A stretch of DNA of 32,789 bases. It comes from Levilactobacillus fujinensis. GTDB taxonomy: Bacteria > Bacillota > Bacilli > Lactobacillales > Lactobacillaceae. Positions 17,230 through 25,416 of the stretch are shown piece by piece. Numbering within the stretch: the stretch's first letter is position 1; every line of letters begins with the position of its first letter. Where the stretch lies: contig NZ_RHNX01000032.1 in NCBI RefSeq assembly GCF_003946335.1, forward strand, positions 1 to 32,789, in the 5' to 3' direction. Both the position numbers and the translations under genes were made by a program. The notes beneath the pieces were generated by a model that worked only from the letters and a program-made list of their open reading frames with translations, did no database searches and was not told the DNA's origin.

Positions 17230-18606
17230 TTAGACGTCCAACGCTAATTTTAACGTCTGCCGTAACGTGGAGACCCCGACGACGTCGATTCCTTTCGGCG
17301 GTGTCCACCCCTGCAGATTATTTTTCGGCACAAAGATTCGTTTAAATCCTAGCTTTTTGGCCTCACCGACTCGCTGTTCAATCCGACTGACCCGGCGAAT
17401 TTCACCGGTCAAGCCGACCTCACCCACGAAACAATCCGTGGCGGCCGTCGCCGTGTCACGATAGCTAGAAGCAATGCTCACGGCGATGGCTAAATCAATC
17501 GCTGGCTCGTCAAGTTTGACCCCACCAGCCGCCTTCAAAAAGGCATCCTGATTCTGAAGCATCAAATTGGCCCGTTTCTCCAGCACAGCCATCAGCAGGG
17601 AGACCCGGTTACGGTCTAGCCCACTCGACGTTCGCTGTGCGTTACCAAAAACCGATGGCGTGATCAGCGCTTGGACTTCGACTAGAATCGGTCGTGTCCC
17701 CTCCATCGAGACCACAATTGATGACCCAGTCGCATCCTTGAGTCGCTCCTCAAGGAACATTTCGGACGGATTGGCCACCTCATAAAGGCCGCCATCCCGC
17801 ATCTCAAAGATTCCCAGTTCGTTAGTTGAACCAAATCGGTTCTTCACTGCCCGTAAGATCCGATAACTGTAGTGGAGGTCCCCTTCAAAGTACAAGACCG
17901 TGTCCACCATGTGCTCTAAAATCTTAGGCCCAGCGATGGCGCCACCCTTGGTCACATGACCCACGACAAAAATCGTGATTCCGTTGGTCTTCGCAATCTG
18001 CATCAGTTCACCGGTAACCGCCCGAATCTGAGAAACCGACCCAATCGCGGATTCAATCCCCGGGGCCTGCATGGTTTGAACAGAGTCAATCACCACATAA
18101 TCTGGCTGCATTTCTTCAATATTTTCCCGAATGCTGGCCATATCGGTCTCCGGATAGAGGTAAAGATTGTCGCTGTTAACTACTAATCGGTCCGCTCGCA
18201 TCTTGATCTGTGAGGCACTTTCTTCACCAGAAACGTACAACACCTTGCCGCCGGTCTGACTGAGTTGCCCAGAAACCTGAAGTAACAGCGTGGATTTACC
18301 GATACCCGGATCTCCACCAATCAAAATCAGTGAGCCGGGAACAATTCCCCCGCCCAAGACCCGATTGAGCTCCTCCATTTGCGTTTTTACGCGTGATTCA
18401 GTGGAATGCTTGATTTCACTCATCAACTGGGGTTTAGAATGTTCACCAGAGGGCTTGATCCGTGTTGATTGTGGCTTAGCCGATTCCGGAACCACGACTT
18501 CTTCGACCATCGTATTCCATTCACCACAGTTCGGACAACGGCCCAGATAACGTGGCGAACTATACTCACAATTTTGACAAATAAAGTTCGTTTTCTGTTT
18601 AGCCAC
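17230..18606 (-). CDS. radA: DNA repair protein RadA (Sms)
   Basis: A 458-residue ATPase that helps branch migration in recombination. Zinc finger [20 protein letters not shown] near the start, Walker [11 protein letters not shown] (about 97-106), the RadA-specific [15 protein letters not shown] and a Lon-like C-terminal domain. The start is set at GTG 18606 ([13 protein letters not shown]): AAGGGG is seven bases upstream of it, whereas the ATG at 18612 lies against that site. Upstream, TGCTAGAAT (18642-18650) is an extended -10 candidate. Confidence 0.96.
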   Translation of the reverse strand: MAKQKTNFICQNCEYSSPRYLGRCPNCGEWNTMVEEVVVPESAKPQSTRIKPSGEHSKPQLMSEIKHSTESRVKTQMEELNRVLGGGIVPGSLILIGGDPGIGKSTLLLQVSGQLSQTGGKVLYVSGEESASQIKMRADRLVVNSDNLYLYPETDMASIRENIEEMQPDYVVIDSVQTMQAPGIESAIGSVSQIRAVTGELMQIAKTNGITIFVVGHVTKGGAIAGPKILEHMVDTVLYFEGDLHYSYRILRAVKNRFGSTNELGIFEMRDGGLYEVANPSEMFLEERLKDATGSSIVVSMEGTRPILVEVQALITPSVFGNAQRTSSGLDRNRVSLLMAVLEKRANLMLQNQDAFLKAAGGVKLDEPAIDLAIAVSIASSYRDTATAATDCFVGEVGLTGEIRRVSRIEQRVGEAKKLGFKRIFVPKNNLQGWTPPKGIDVVGVSTLRQTLKLALDV

Positions 18607-18641
18607 TTGCATTCCCCTTATCTCTTAATTTCAGTACCCTT

Positions 18642-18650
18642 ATTCTAGCA
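18642..18650 (-). promoter_or_regulatory. Extended -10 element upstream of radA
   Basis: Minus-strand TGCTAGAAT, 35 bases upstream of the GTG start. A matching -35 is not evident. Confidence 0.4.
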
Positions 18651-18698
18651 TACCACGGGTGGTTTCCCCCACTAGTCTGTTGGGATAACCCAAAAAAT

Positions 18699-19238
18699 TT
18701 AGTTTCTATCAGATGAGCCAAATCCACCGGTCCGCCGCTGTTCTGGAATCTGTTCACCATCAGCTAACAGATAGGGCATGAACAGGCCTTGCGCAATCCG
18801 TTGTCCCTTTTTAATGACAACATCTTGAAGACCAACGTTAACGAGTTGAACGAAAATTTCACCTTCGTTTTTTTCATTGTTATAGTAGTCAGCGTCAATA
18901 ATTCCGACGCCATTTGGTAAAATTAAATTATGTTTCAACGGATTGCTCGAACGATTGGCCAACATCAGGACCTCTCCCGGCTGCATGTAGGCTTTGATGC
19001 CAGTTGGAACCAGCCACGGTTTCAAATCGTGGTTGCCGGCAGTCAGTTCGGCCGTTGTCAATTGCTCTCTGTGCCGCAATGGCTTGAATGCGTGCAACAA
19101 ATCATGCCGCCAAATAGAGGGTAACGTAAAATCCTCAGCACACTCGAAGTCATATCCTGCAGCCTGTTGGGTGGTCCGATAGGGCAGTTTGATTCCCTTA
19201 TCCGCATATTTACTAACAATTTCAAATCCCCGTTGCAT
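18699..19238 (-). CDS. dut: dUTP diphosphatase
   Basis: A 179-residue trimeric-type dUTPase, which turns dUTP into dUMP. All five motifs can be followed: AGYDFECAED (1), ANRSSNPL (2), GVGIIDADYYNN (3), GQRIAQGLF (4) and RRTGGFGSS (5). An insert of about 25 residues between motifs 1 and 2 (around HDLLHAFKPLRHREQLTTAE) makes it longer than the 145-150 residues usual for the family. The start is ATG 19238 after GGGAG. It points away from the GNAT-rpiA genes and lies upstream of radA on the same strand. Confidence 0.95.
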   Translation of the reverse strand: MQRGFEIVSKYADKGIKLPYRTTQQAAGYDFECAEDFTLPSIWRHDLLHAFKPLRHREQLTTAELTAGNHDLKPWLVPTGIKAYMQPGEVLMLANRSSNPLKHNLILPNGVGIIDADYYNNEKNEGEIFVQLVNVGLQDVVIKKGQRIAQGLFMPYLLADGEQIPEQRRTGGFGSSDRN

Positions 19239-19445
19239 AATTAAACACTCCCTCATCGATTCTTACGTAACAACTTACTCTCTTACTAGAATAAGCAAGA
19301 TACGCTCAGATTACCAGCAAAAGCATGTTCCCCTGACAAACTTTCTTCTACAAGTAAAGGCTTCACTAAAAATTACCGCTCGCCGACCACCAGGAATCCA
19401 GCCTGCTGTGATGGGTTCCAGTCTGAGAAGCGGACTGCTCTATGA

Positions 19446-19547
19446 TTGCACCTTACTGGCCAGCAGATACGTGCCAATAGCCATAGCGACTACTTGTCAT
19501 TTAAGAAACTCGGCTTTCGAGAAAAGGAGTTGACAAGCGTCGCATGA
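19446..19547 (+). pseudogene. Remnant of a GNAT acetyltransferase C-terminus
   Basis: A frame of 33 codons between stops reads ...QQIRANSHSDYLSFKKLGFR then EKELTSVA. The pattern R-x-N-S-x(7-8)-F-x-K-L-G-F is that of the last conserved block of GNAT enzymes. No start codon with a ribosome binding site belongs to it. The preceding 60 bases read GIQPAVMGSSLRSGLLYD in a different frame, loosely like the acetyl-CoA loop. It is probably a decayed gene; the similarity is by eye and short. Confidence 0.33.
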
Positions 19548-19558
19548 TAGACCAGAAT
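19530..19558 (+). promoter_or_regulatory. Candidate promoter for the GNAT-like gene and rpiA
   Basis: TTGACA, 17-base spacer, CAGAAT. The -35 is perfect and the -10 is poor. It overlaps the end of the GNAT remnant. The rest of the 19239-19593 gap shows no further clear signal. Confidence 0.45.
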
Positions 19559-19593
19559 CTAAAGTGTAACCGGTCACGAAAGGAGTAACCGCC

Positions 19594-19935
19594 ATGACGA
19601 TTACGGAACAGCCGGGCCAACTGACCATTACTCAAGATGAGCAGTTACTGGCAAGTCTGCACTACCTACATTTGAGTACGACTAGTTGGGTTCTTGAACA
19701 GATTTTTGTGCGCCCATCTCAGCCCGCAGACGAACGTGCCGCAGACTTGATAAAACGTTTTACGAAATTGGCTACTGCCGCAAACGTTACCGTCAAAGTC
19801 CTTGATCCGTATGCCAAACGGTACTTCGCACAACATCCGGCCCCGAACCTCTTAGCTGCGCATCAACTGCCAGTTAGCGGTGCGGCCGCCGTGCAGCCAG
19901 TTGCCTTACACATCAGCCATTCAGAAAAGGAGTAG
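19594..19935 (+). CDS. Small YjdJ-type GNAT-like protein
   Basis: A 113-residue protein of the short acyltransferase family (COG2388-like). The end of the core, [20 protein letters not shown], is the family signature (usually CPYAKKYF...HPEY); here the Cys/Ser before the Pro is Asp. The middle [20 protein letters not shown] corresponds to the short acetyl-CoA loop. Substrate unknown. AAAGGAG lies eight bases before the ATG, and the TAG is six bases before the rpiA ATG, so the two form an operon. Confidence 0.75.
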   Translation: MTITEQPGQLTITQDEQLLASLHYLHLSTTSWVLEQIFVRPSQPADERAADLIKRFTKLATAANVTVKVLDPYAKRYFAQHPAPNLLAAHQLPVSGAAAVQPVALHISHSEKE

Positions 19936-19940
19936 TGATA

Positions 19941-20627
19941 ATGGATCAAAACGCATTAAAGGCCCTCGTTGGCCAAGAAGCCGTCAAGTACGTTGAAGAC
20001 GGGATGATTTTAGGAATCGGTACCGGGTCGACCGTTCGTTACATGATCGATGCACTCGGGGAACGGGTCAAGAACGAAGGCCTCAGCATTGTGGGGGTTG
20101 CTACCTCTGACCGTTCTGCCAAACAAGCCCGTGACTTGGGCATTACCATTAAACAATTGGACGAAGTTGACCACCTCGACTTAACCATCGACGGTGCCGA
20201 TGAAGTCGACGATAACTTTCAAGGCATCAAGGGTGGCGGTGGTGCTCACCTCTGGGAAAAGATCGTCGCTATCAACTCTGAAAAGAACCTCTGGATCGTT
20301 GATGAAAGCAAGCTGGTCCACCATTTGGGTAAGTTCCCCTTACCACTGGAAGTCATCCCCTTTGGTTCCTCACACGTCTTAGAAAAATTAGACAAGATGG
20401 GATTCAAGCCGGCCTTCCGCATGAAGGAAGACGGCACTCACGTCTTAACCGACTCTAAAAACTACATTATTGACCTACACTTGGGACGCATCGACCATCC
20501 CCACGAATTAGCCAACACGTTGAACGGCATCGTGGGTGTCGTGGAACATGGTCTGTTCTTGGACACCGTCAACACGGTCGTCGTTGGTCGGCAAAATGGT
20601 CCCGAAGTTTTAAACGCACGCGACTAA
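19941..20627 (+). CDS. rpiA: Ribose-5-phosphate isomerase A
   Basis: A 228-residue enzyme that interconverts ribose 5-phosphate and ribulose 5-phosphate in the pentose phosphate pathway. Motifs: [15 protein letters not shown], the catalytic region [20 protein letters not shown] and ESKLVHHLG. Start at ATG 19941 with AAGGAG eight bases upstream, overlapping the end of the preceding gene; the upstream GTG is too close to that site. A terminator follows. Confidence 0.97.
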   Translation: MDQNALKALVGQEAVKYVEDGMILGIGTGSTVRYMIDALGERVKNEGLSIVGVATSDRSAKQARDLGITIKQLDEVDHLDLTIDGADEVDDNFQGIKGGGGAHLWEKIVAINSEKNLWIVDESKLVHHLGKFPLPLEVIPFGSSHVLEKLDKMGFKPAFRMKEDGTHVLTDSKNYIIDLHLGRIDHPHELANTLNGIVGVVEHGLFLDTVNTVVVGRQNGPEVLNARD

Positions 20628-20655
20628 TCTGCATTCACTAAAGTCTAGCCAATAT

Positions 20656-20706
20656 AAAAGCATTATCTCGCCGATCCTGATTAGATCGTTGAGATAATGC
20701 TTTTTA
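20656..20706 (+). terminator. Terminator of rpiA
   Basis: AAAAGCATTATCTC pairs with GAGATAATGCTTTT around a 22-base inner part that can fold further, followed by T. The stem carries A and T runs on both sides. Confidence 0.9.
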
Positions 20707-20786
20707 GGTTTGCCGTCAAAATGTCATGCAGCTAACTACATATTCGTCATAAGAGCCCATTGTCCTGAAGAAATTTACTGAAGCTA

Positions 20787-21230
20787 AAGGTTGAAAACCA
20801 AAATGTTTGCGTTACGCTTGCGACAGTAGAAATTATCACGGCTAAATTAGTGAGAACAGCCGCACTCCGGCTCTGATTGTGCAGGTCAATTCCACTCACT
20901 GAATCCCAAGTGGTTGCTAAAGTTTAAGCATAATTCAACAGTGTTCCTAGCGGGCATGATCCATGTTGTCTAGACCAACTACGTCAGCCGAGAGGTCGGC
21001 AGATATGGGCTCAGGCGCGTCGTTCTACTTAGTCGGCAGGTGGATTCCCTGCTGGCTTAGTAGAAAACCCAGCTTGGAGACGCGGTCTTTTCGAGGCTTC
21101 AAGTTGGGTTCGCACCGATCCAGCCCATATCTGCCGGCCGGTAAGGCGATGACTGGCCTATGTTGCCTAATTTTAGTCCTCGTATCATTGTTACAACAGT
21201 CATAATGAGTGTTTGGGGACTTTCAACCTT
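20787..21230 (+). repeat. Intergenic repeat, copy 1 (with insertion)
   Basis: The 671-base gap between rpiA and pepC has no gene. It contains an element bounded by the perfect inverted ends AAGGTTGAAA (20787-20796) and TTTCAACCTT (21221-21230). From CTCCGGCTCTGATTG (20865) to the right end it follows copy 2 at 25105-25331 almost base for base, except for the nested insertion 20994-21139. Its left part (GAATTATC-like, then TTAGTGAGAACAGCCGCACT) matches copy 3 at 31171-31332 in the complement. No open frame or transposase is visible; a MITE-like or BOX-like element is the simplest view. Confidence 0.75.
20994..21139 (+). repeat. Nested inverted-repeat element folding as three-way junction
   Basis: CGGCAGATATGGGCT (20997-21011) and its exact complement AGCCCATATCTGCCG (21122-21136) enclose two further hairpins: TTCTACTTAGTCGGCAGG with CCTGCTGGCTTAGTAGAA (21023-21065) and AACCCAGCTTG with CAAGTTGGGTT (21066-21110). 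The outer stem extends to 18 pairs with one G-U. Copy 2 lacks the segment and reads straight from GGCAGAT to AAGGCGATG. No protein could be encoded. Confidence 0.75.
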
Positions 21231-21251
21231 CAGAAATTTAGATAGGTCCAC

Positions 21252-21290
21252 AAAAAAACTTACTGGCCAATGTCACACGGCCAATAAGCT
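21252..21290 (-). terminator. Terminator of pepC
   Basis: Minus-strand CTTATTGGCC pairs with GGCCAGTAAG and is followed by TTTTTTT, eight bases after the pepC stop. Confidence 0.9.
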
Positions 21291-21298
21291 TTTAGACG

Positions 21299-22633
21299 TT
21301 ATGCTAAGGCACCCATTGGATCCCAAGGGGCCAAAACTGTTGGTTTTTCGTTTTCTTGAATTTGCTTTAAGTCGTCAGGCAAAAATTGCTTGTTCACAAC
21401 AACTTGGTAACAGTATTCGTCCATCCAAGCATCGCTCATCACGAAATACCCCTTCGTGCCGACTTTTTCACCCCAAGAGTTTTCAACTTTCCACTTGGTC
21501 GGTTGACCATCGACTAAATCGACACCGGTCAAGACCATGGCATGGGTCATCATGCTTTCCCCGTAATCCAAGCGTTCTGCCTTGGTCGTGGAGAAATCAA
21601 TGTTAAAGAGGGCATCCTTGTCATAGAACTTGGTGTCCATAATTCCCTTTTGCCGTTCTGAAGATTGACCCACGTCACAACCAAACCAAACAGATTGGCC
21701 AGCTTGTAATTGCTTGATGGCTAACTGTTTAAAGTCCTTCATCGTCACGTTCAAATGCTTCACTTGACGACCGTTGACCACGTTACCCAGCATTTCAACC
21801 GTGTAGGTATGATTGTAAGGCTTGTCAGCAGTTGGCGCGTTGATGATGGAGACGTAGTCGGTCAAATCCCAGTCGACGTACTTGTCGAAGAATGACTTTG
21901 GCGTTAAGCCCTTGTCAATATGGTAATTCTTGTCATCGTCACGGTATTCAAAGTCAAATTCACTGACCGGTTGACCCAAAGAGAAACTCAGTAAGCGGTA
22001 AACTTCACCCAGCATCTTGTCTTTGGCAGCAGCAATGTCAGCGTCACTAGCCTTGTCCGCAACCAATTTCCGTAAAGTTACGGCATCCTTACGTAACTTC
22101 AAGTTCAACGTACTGTTTAGTTCGCTAGACTTTGAGCTGTTGTAAGTTTCAGGCATGACGGACTTAGGAACGATCCCATACTTCTGGATGATGGCGCACA
22201 ACATGTCCCATTGACCACCATCTTGCTGTGGGGTTGCCATTAAGAAAGCAACCTTTCGACTAGACGTTGGTTGGTCGGCGGTGGCCAGCACATTTTCGTA
22301 GAAGTAGTTAGCCTTTTCAAATTTGTCCCAGAAGTTCGTATAGTTTTGCGACAATTCAAAGTCGCTCAAATTAAATAGATCTGCTAAATGATGCCGCATC
22401 GTGTTCAATGCGGCAAACATCCAGCAACGTCCACTTTGCTTCTGGTTCGCAACTTTCCCAGTGTCCAAATCGATGGAGAATACGGGAGTCATGTCGGTTT
22501 CAGAAGCATAATCGGCAGAGGTTGCTAAGATTCCTTGATGACTGACGGCGCGTTCTAAGACCTTCGCGGTGGGGTCAGTAGCTAATGCTTGTTGATAACG
22601 GGCGGTTTGATCCGCCGTGATTTCTTTACTCAA
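21299..22633 (-). CDS. pepC: Aminopeptidase C (bleomycin hydrolase family, C1B)
   Basis: A 444-residue cytoplasmic cysteine aminopeptidase that releases amino acids from peptides taken up by lactic acid bacteria. Catalytic Cys70 in KQSGRCWMFAALN, His in MTHAMVLTGVD and Asn in WKVENSWGEK. The start is TTG at 22633 (MSKEITADQ), matching the family N-terminus, with AGGAG ten bases upstream; the frame extends further but without support. A -10 TACAAT sits at 22666-22661. The palindrome TGACGTCA occurs both upstream of this and against the start codon. Confidence 0.96.
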   Translation of the reverse strand: MSKEITADQTARYQQALATDPTAKVLERAVSHQGILATSADYASETDMTPVFSIDLDTGKVANQKQSGRCWMFAALNTMRHHLADLFNLSDFELSQNYTNFWDKFEKANYFYENVLATADQPTSSRKVAFLMATPQQDGGQWDMLCAIIQKYGIVPKSVMPETYNSSKSSELNSTLNLKLRKDAVTLRKLVADKASDADIAAAKDKMLGEVYRLLSFSLGQPVSEFDFEYRDDDKNYHIDKGLTPKSFFDKYVDWDLTDYVSIINAPTADKPYNHTYTVEMLGNVVNGRQVKHLNVTMKDFKQLAIKQLQAGQSVWFGCDVGQSSERQKGIMDTKFYDKDALFNIDFSTTKAERLDYGESMMTHAMVLTGVDLVDGQPTKWKVENSWGEKVGTKGYFVMSDAWMDEYCYQVVVNKQFLPDDLKQIQENEKPTVLAPWDPMGALA

Positions 22634-22712
22634 TGACGTCACTCTCCTAACTATTCTCTCATTGTACCCCAATTTTCTCATTTTTTGTATAGGTTTCAGA
22701 AAACTGACGTCA
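22634..22712 (-). promoter_or_regulatory. pepC promoter region with paired TGACGTCA palindromes
   Basis: TGACGTCA lies at 22634-22641, touching the TTG start, and again at 22705-22712, about 40 bases upstream of the -10 (TACAAT, 22666-22661). The upstream copy has A/T flanks extending the symmetry (AAACTGACGTCATTT). Two copies of a perfect 8-mer around one promoter suggest an operator; the regulator is unknown. No clear -35 is seen. Confidence 0.4.
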
Positions 22713-22759
22713 TTTTCGTGACGTTTCGCTACTTTTCTTAAGAACGAATCCATCCCATC

Positions 22760-22794
22760 AAAAAAAGCGGTCAGAGACATCGCATCCCAACCGC
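22760..22794 (-). terminator. Terminator of the serine hydrolase gene
   Basis: Minus-strand GCGGTTGGG pairs with TCTGACCGC (some G-U), followed by TTTTTTT, about ten bases after the stop. Confidence 0.82.
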
Positions 22795-22802
22795 CACTTC
22801 AT

Positions 22803-24032
22803 TTACTTTATTTTTGGTGCCGCTAAGACATTTCTAAACGTAGAAATAGCCAAATCCTCCGTCGACCAATCTGGCCACATGGTCTTCTTATAAAAGTTGT
22901 TCGACAGGAATACGACGCCAGTCTTACCGTCACGGCTCATCACAAAGGTCCCCTCATAGAAGTCACCAACGCCATGACCGTAGTAGCCAATTCGGTCAAG
23001 ATGATACATCCCACCGGCATAGTGGATAGTCTTGTTGGTCGCCTCATGTAAGATGTTCGCACCAGCCTTAGATGTGAGTAGCTTTCCCTGAATGATTGCG
23101 CGCTCAGCCCGGAACATATCCCCGGTGCTCATCGTGACGTTACCCGTCGCAACCTGAGCTTCCATATCACGCATCGATGGCAACTTTGGTGTCGTAAAAT
23201 CGCCCGGTGTTGTGCCGCTGTAACCGACCGTCATCCCCTTGGTCTGTGACCGCAGTTGGGCAAAGCTCGTGTGATTCAAGTTCAGTGGCGTTACCAATTG
23301 CTGATAGAACAACTTGTAATACGACTCATGCGTCACTTGCTGTAAGATACCTGCCAGTAGAACATAGCTAATCGGTTGATAATCAAATTTATTAATGCGT
23401 TTAGGACTAATCTTCGCCGTTTGCTCAGCATACTTATAAACCCCAGCTTCATTTAACGTGGACGTCGGTGCCATGTTACCCGTCAGGCCCGCTTCCATGT
23501 TCAGCATCTGTCGCAGGGTGACTCGCCCGCTGTGCTGAATACTAGGATAATATTGACTCAGTCGATCCGTCAATTGCAGTTTGCCCTCTTGAACGGCTTG
23601 CATGACCAACATCCCAGTCAATGACTTCTGTAGTGAATTGATCAAGAACTGTGACGTAACCTTATTGGCCCGTTTTTTCTTGGCATTGGCCTTACCAAAC
23701 GAACGTTGATAGACCACGTGATCATTCTTGACGACCAGGGCCGATCCAGAAAACTTTTTTGCTTTTAACTCCCGGGTCAGCTTTGCCGTAAATTGTGGTG
23801 CTACCATCACTTGTTTCTTATCAAAACTTGTTTTTCGATGTGTCCGTTGTTGGCGACTCTTTAAGGCATCATCAGCAATTTCTTGTTTCGTTTGCTTGGC
23901 GTTGGCCTTGTTGACCTTGGTGACCTCTTGCTCATCCTTGGTATCAATTGAATGCATCCCATAGACCATGCCGCCAATCCCCAAGATGACGGCCAATAGC
24001 ACAGCCCAATGCCCCAAATTTCTAGTATTCAA
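22803..24032 (-). CDS. Membrane-anchored serine beta-lactamase-like hydrolase
   Basis: A 409-residue protein with one N-terminal span (HWAVLLAVILGIGGMVYGM, about 8-26), a charged linker rich in K/Q/E (about 30-80) and an outside class C beta-lactamase/DD-peptidase fold. The nucleophile is in SLQKSLTG (SxxK). The second motif, normally YxN, is YQP in FDYQPISYVLLAGIL, so the Asn is missing. The third is GHGVG. The family includes autolysis-related esterases and peptidases; substrate unknown. The start is TTG at 24032 with GGGGGAG eight bases upstream. It has a promoter and a terminator of its own. Confidence 0.85.
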   Translation of the reverse strand: MNTRNLGHWAVLLAVILGIGGMVYGMHSIDTKDEQEVTKVNKANAKQTKQEIADDALKSRQQRTHRKTSFDKKQVMVAPQFTAKLTRELKAKKFSGSALVVKNDHVVYQRSFGKANAKKKRANKVTSQFLINSLQKSLTGMLVMQAVQEGKLQLTDRLSQYYPSIQHSGRVTLRQMLNMEAGLTGNMAPTSTLNEAGVYKYAEQTAKISPKRINKFDYQPISYVLLAGILQQVTHESYYKLFYQQLVTPLNLNHTSFAQLRSQTKGMTVGYSGTTPGDFTTPKLPSMRDMEAQVATGNVTMSTGDMFRAERAIIQGKLLTSKAGANILHEATNKTIHYAGGMYHLDRIGYYGHGVGDFYEGTFVMSRDGKTGVVFLSNNFYKKTMWPDWSTEDLAISTFRNVLAAPKIK

Positions 24033-24074
24033 TTTTCTCGCTCCCCCATATCAATTCCCACTAGCTTTAACCTG

Positions 24075-24102
24075 ATTATACAAAAAGGTCGGCCAAAAAC
24101 AA
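24075..24102 (-). promoter_or_regulatory. Promoter of the serine hydrolase gene
   Basis: Minus-strand TTGTTT, 16-base spacer, TATAAT. The -35 lies inside the loop of the upstream terminator and the -10 follows its T run directly. Confidence 0.7.
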
Positions 24103-24132
24103 TCATTTATCCCCAATTGCTCTAACCGACCT
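24082..24132 (-). terminator. Probable terminator of gpmA
   Basis: Minus-strand AGGTCGG and CCGACCT with a long loop of about 33 bases, followed by five T. It is 110 bases after the gpmA stop. The long loop makes it weaker than the others. A nearer hairpin (ACCGC / GCGGT, about 24196-24216) has no T run. Confidence 0.5.
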
Positions 24133-24240
24133 AAATATCTTATTCTTTTGTTAACCTCTGAGACGTGAAATCTGGATCTTTCTAATCGCTATCGACAACC
24201 GCCAACCCATTTAGCGGTGAAATTAATTATGCTTTGACCC

Positions 24241-24912
24241 TTACAAAACTGTTTTCTTTAACACATTCAACCGCTCATCGAAATCGTATTGAATGGGTTC
24301 GCCATTTGCCACTTCGACCTGACTAATATCGGCATCTGCCACGCGATCGAGGTATTTGATCAATGCTCGTAAGGTACTGCCATGTGCGACAATCAGCTGG
24401 TTATCGCCATTGCGCAACCGTGGCGCAACTTGGTCTTCCCAATATGGCATCAAGCGGTGATACGCCATTTCAAGGCTCTCCCCGCGCGGCTCAATGTTCG
24501 GGCCAAATTGATCATAACGCCGGTCCTGTGTCACATGATCCAATAACGGCGGCACGGTCTCAAAACTTCGGCGCCAAATTTTAACTTGGCGCTCGCCAAC
24601 TTTCGCTTGAACTGCAGCTTTGTTTTTCCCCCGCAGTGCACCATAGTGCCGTTCATTTAGGCGCCAAGATTTGTACTCCGGGATGTACAGCTGATTGATA
24701 GCTTCCAAAACAATATTGGATGTCACGATGGCCCGCTGCAACATTGACGTATGTAGTGCCGTAAACTGAATTTCGGTCTCTGCGACCAGTCTTCCGGCGG
24801 CCGTCGCCTGTTTGCGGCCCCTAGCTGTCAGGGGGACGTCACTCCATCCTGTAAAAATATTATCCCGGTTGGCGACACTCTCTCCGTGCCGTAAAATGAC
24901 CAGCGTTGCCAT
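24241..24912 (-). CDS. gpmA: 2,3-bisphosphoglycerate-dependent phosphoglycerate mutase
   Basis: A 223-residue histidine-phosphatase-fold enzyme of glycolysis (3-PG to 2-PG). RHGES with the phosphorylated His9, then [29 protein letters not shown] and [14 protein letters not shown] with the second active-site His. It is somewhat shorter than the 228-250 of many family members. AAGGGAG precedes the ATG. Many lactobacilli carry several gpmA copies, so this may not be the main one; the window cannot tell. Confidence 0.93.
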   Translation of the reverse strand: MATLVILRHGESVANRDNIFTGWSDVPLTARGRKQATAAGRLVAETEIQFTALHTSMLQRAIVTSNIVLEAINQLYIPEYKSWRLNERHYGALRGKNKAAVQAKVGERQVKIWRRSFETVPPLLDHVTQDRRYDQFGPNIEPRGESLEMAYHRLMPYWEDQVAPRLRNGDNQLIVAHGSTLRALIKYLDRVADADISQVEVANGEPIQYDFDERLNVLKKTVL

Positions 24913-25104
24913 TGATCATGCTCCCTTTCTCTCATCAACTCTCACCCACAATGATACCATAGGTTTTGCGTGCGGCCTTGAAATTTGTGTTCTCTTTCAC
25001 TTAGCGTGCTTGCCTTGTGTCAACTTTTCCGTAAATCATCAGGAATCCCATCCCCCCGTGTGTTGAGTTAAAGTGTTCTCATAGCCAGCGGGATCCCTGA
25101 CCCC

Positions 25105-25331
25105 CTCCGGCTCTGATTGTGCAGGTCAATTCTAATCACTGAATCCCAAGTGGCTGCTAACGTTTAAGCATAATTCAGCAGCGTTCCTAGCGGCATGATC
25201 CATGTTGCCTCAGACCAACTACGTCAGCCGAGAAGTCGGCAGATAAGGCGATGGTTGGACAACGTTGCCTTATTTTAGTCCCGTATCGTTGTGACAACAG
25301 TCATAATGCGTGTTTTGGGACTTTCAACCTT
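25105..25331 (+). repeat. Intergenic repeat, copy 2
   Basis: The 504-base gap 24913-25416 between gpmA and the DMT gene holds no gene. From CTCCGGCTCTGATTG to TTTCAACCTT it repeats copy 1 (20865-21230) nearly base for base, without the nested insertion, including GTTTAAGCATAATTCA and ACAACAGTCATAAT. The left end present in copies 1 and 3 is missing. To its right, GGCGAGAGCC..GGCGC followed by TTTTGTTTT on the minus strand is a weak terminator candidate for the DMT gene (about 25358-25387). Confidence 0.75.
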
Positions 25332-25416
25332 CAGCTTGCAATCTTCAGCTAGAAAACAAAAGCGCCATCGGCCACGGCTCTCGCCTAGGTCCACAACGCT
25401 TGCTAATTTTATGAAA

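Noticed and set aside
20963-21606. Plus-strand frames in the rpiA-pepC gap
   Set aside because: They run through the nested inverted repeat and into the complement of pepC; no start signals.
20865-25331. CRISPR array
   Set aside because: The repeats are over 200 bp, few and far apart; no short regularly spaced units exist in the window.
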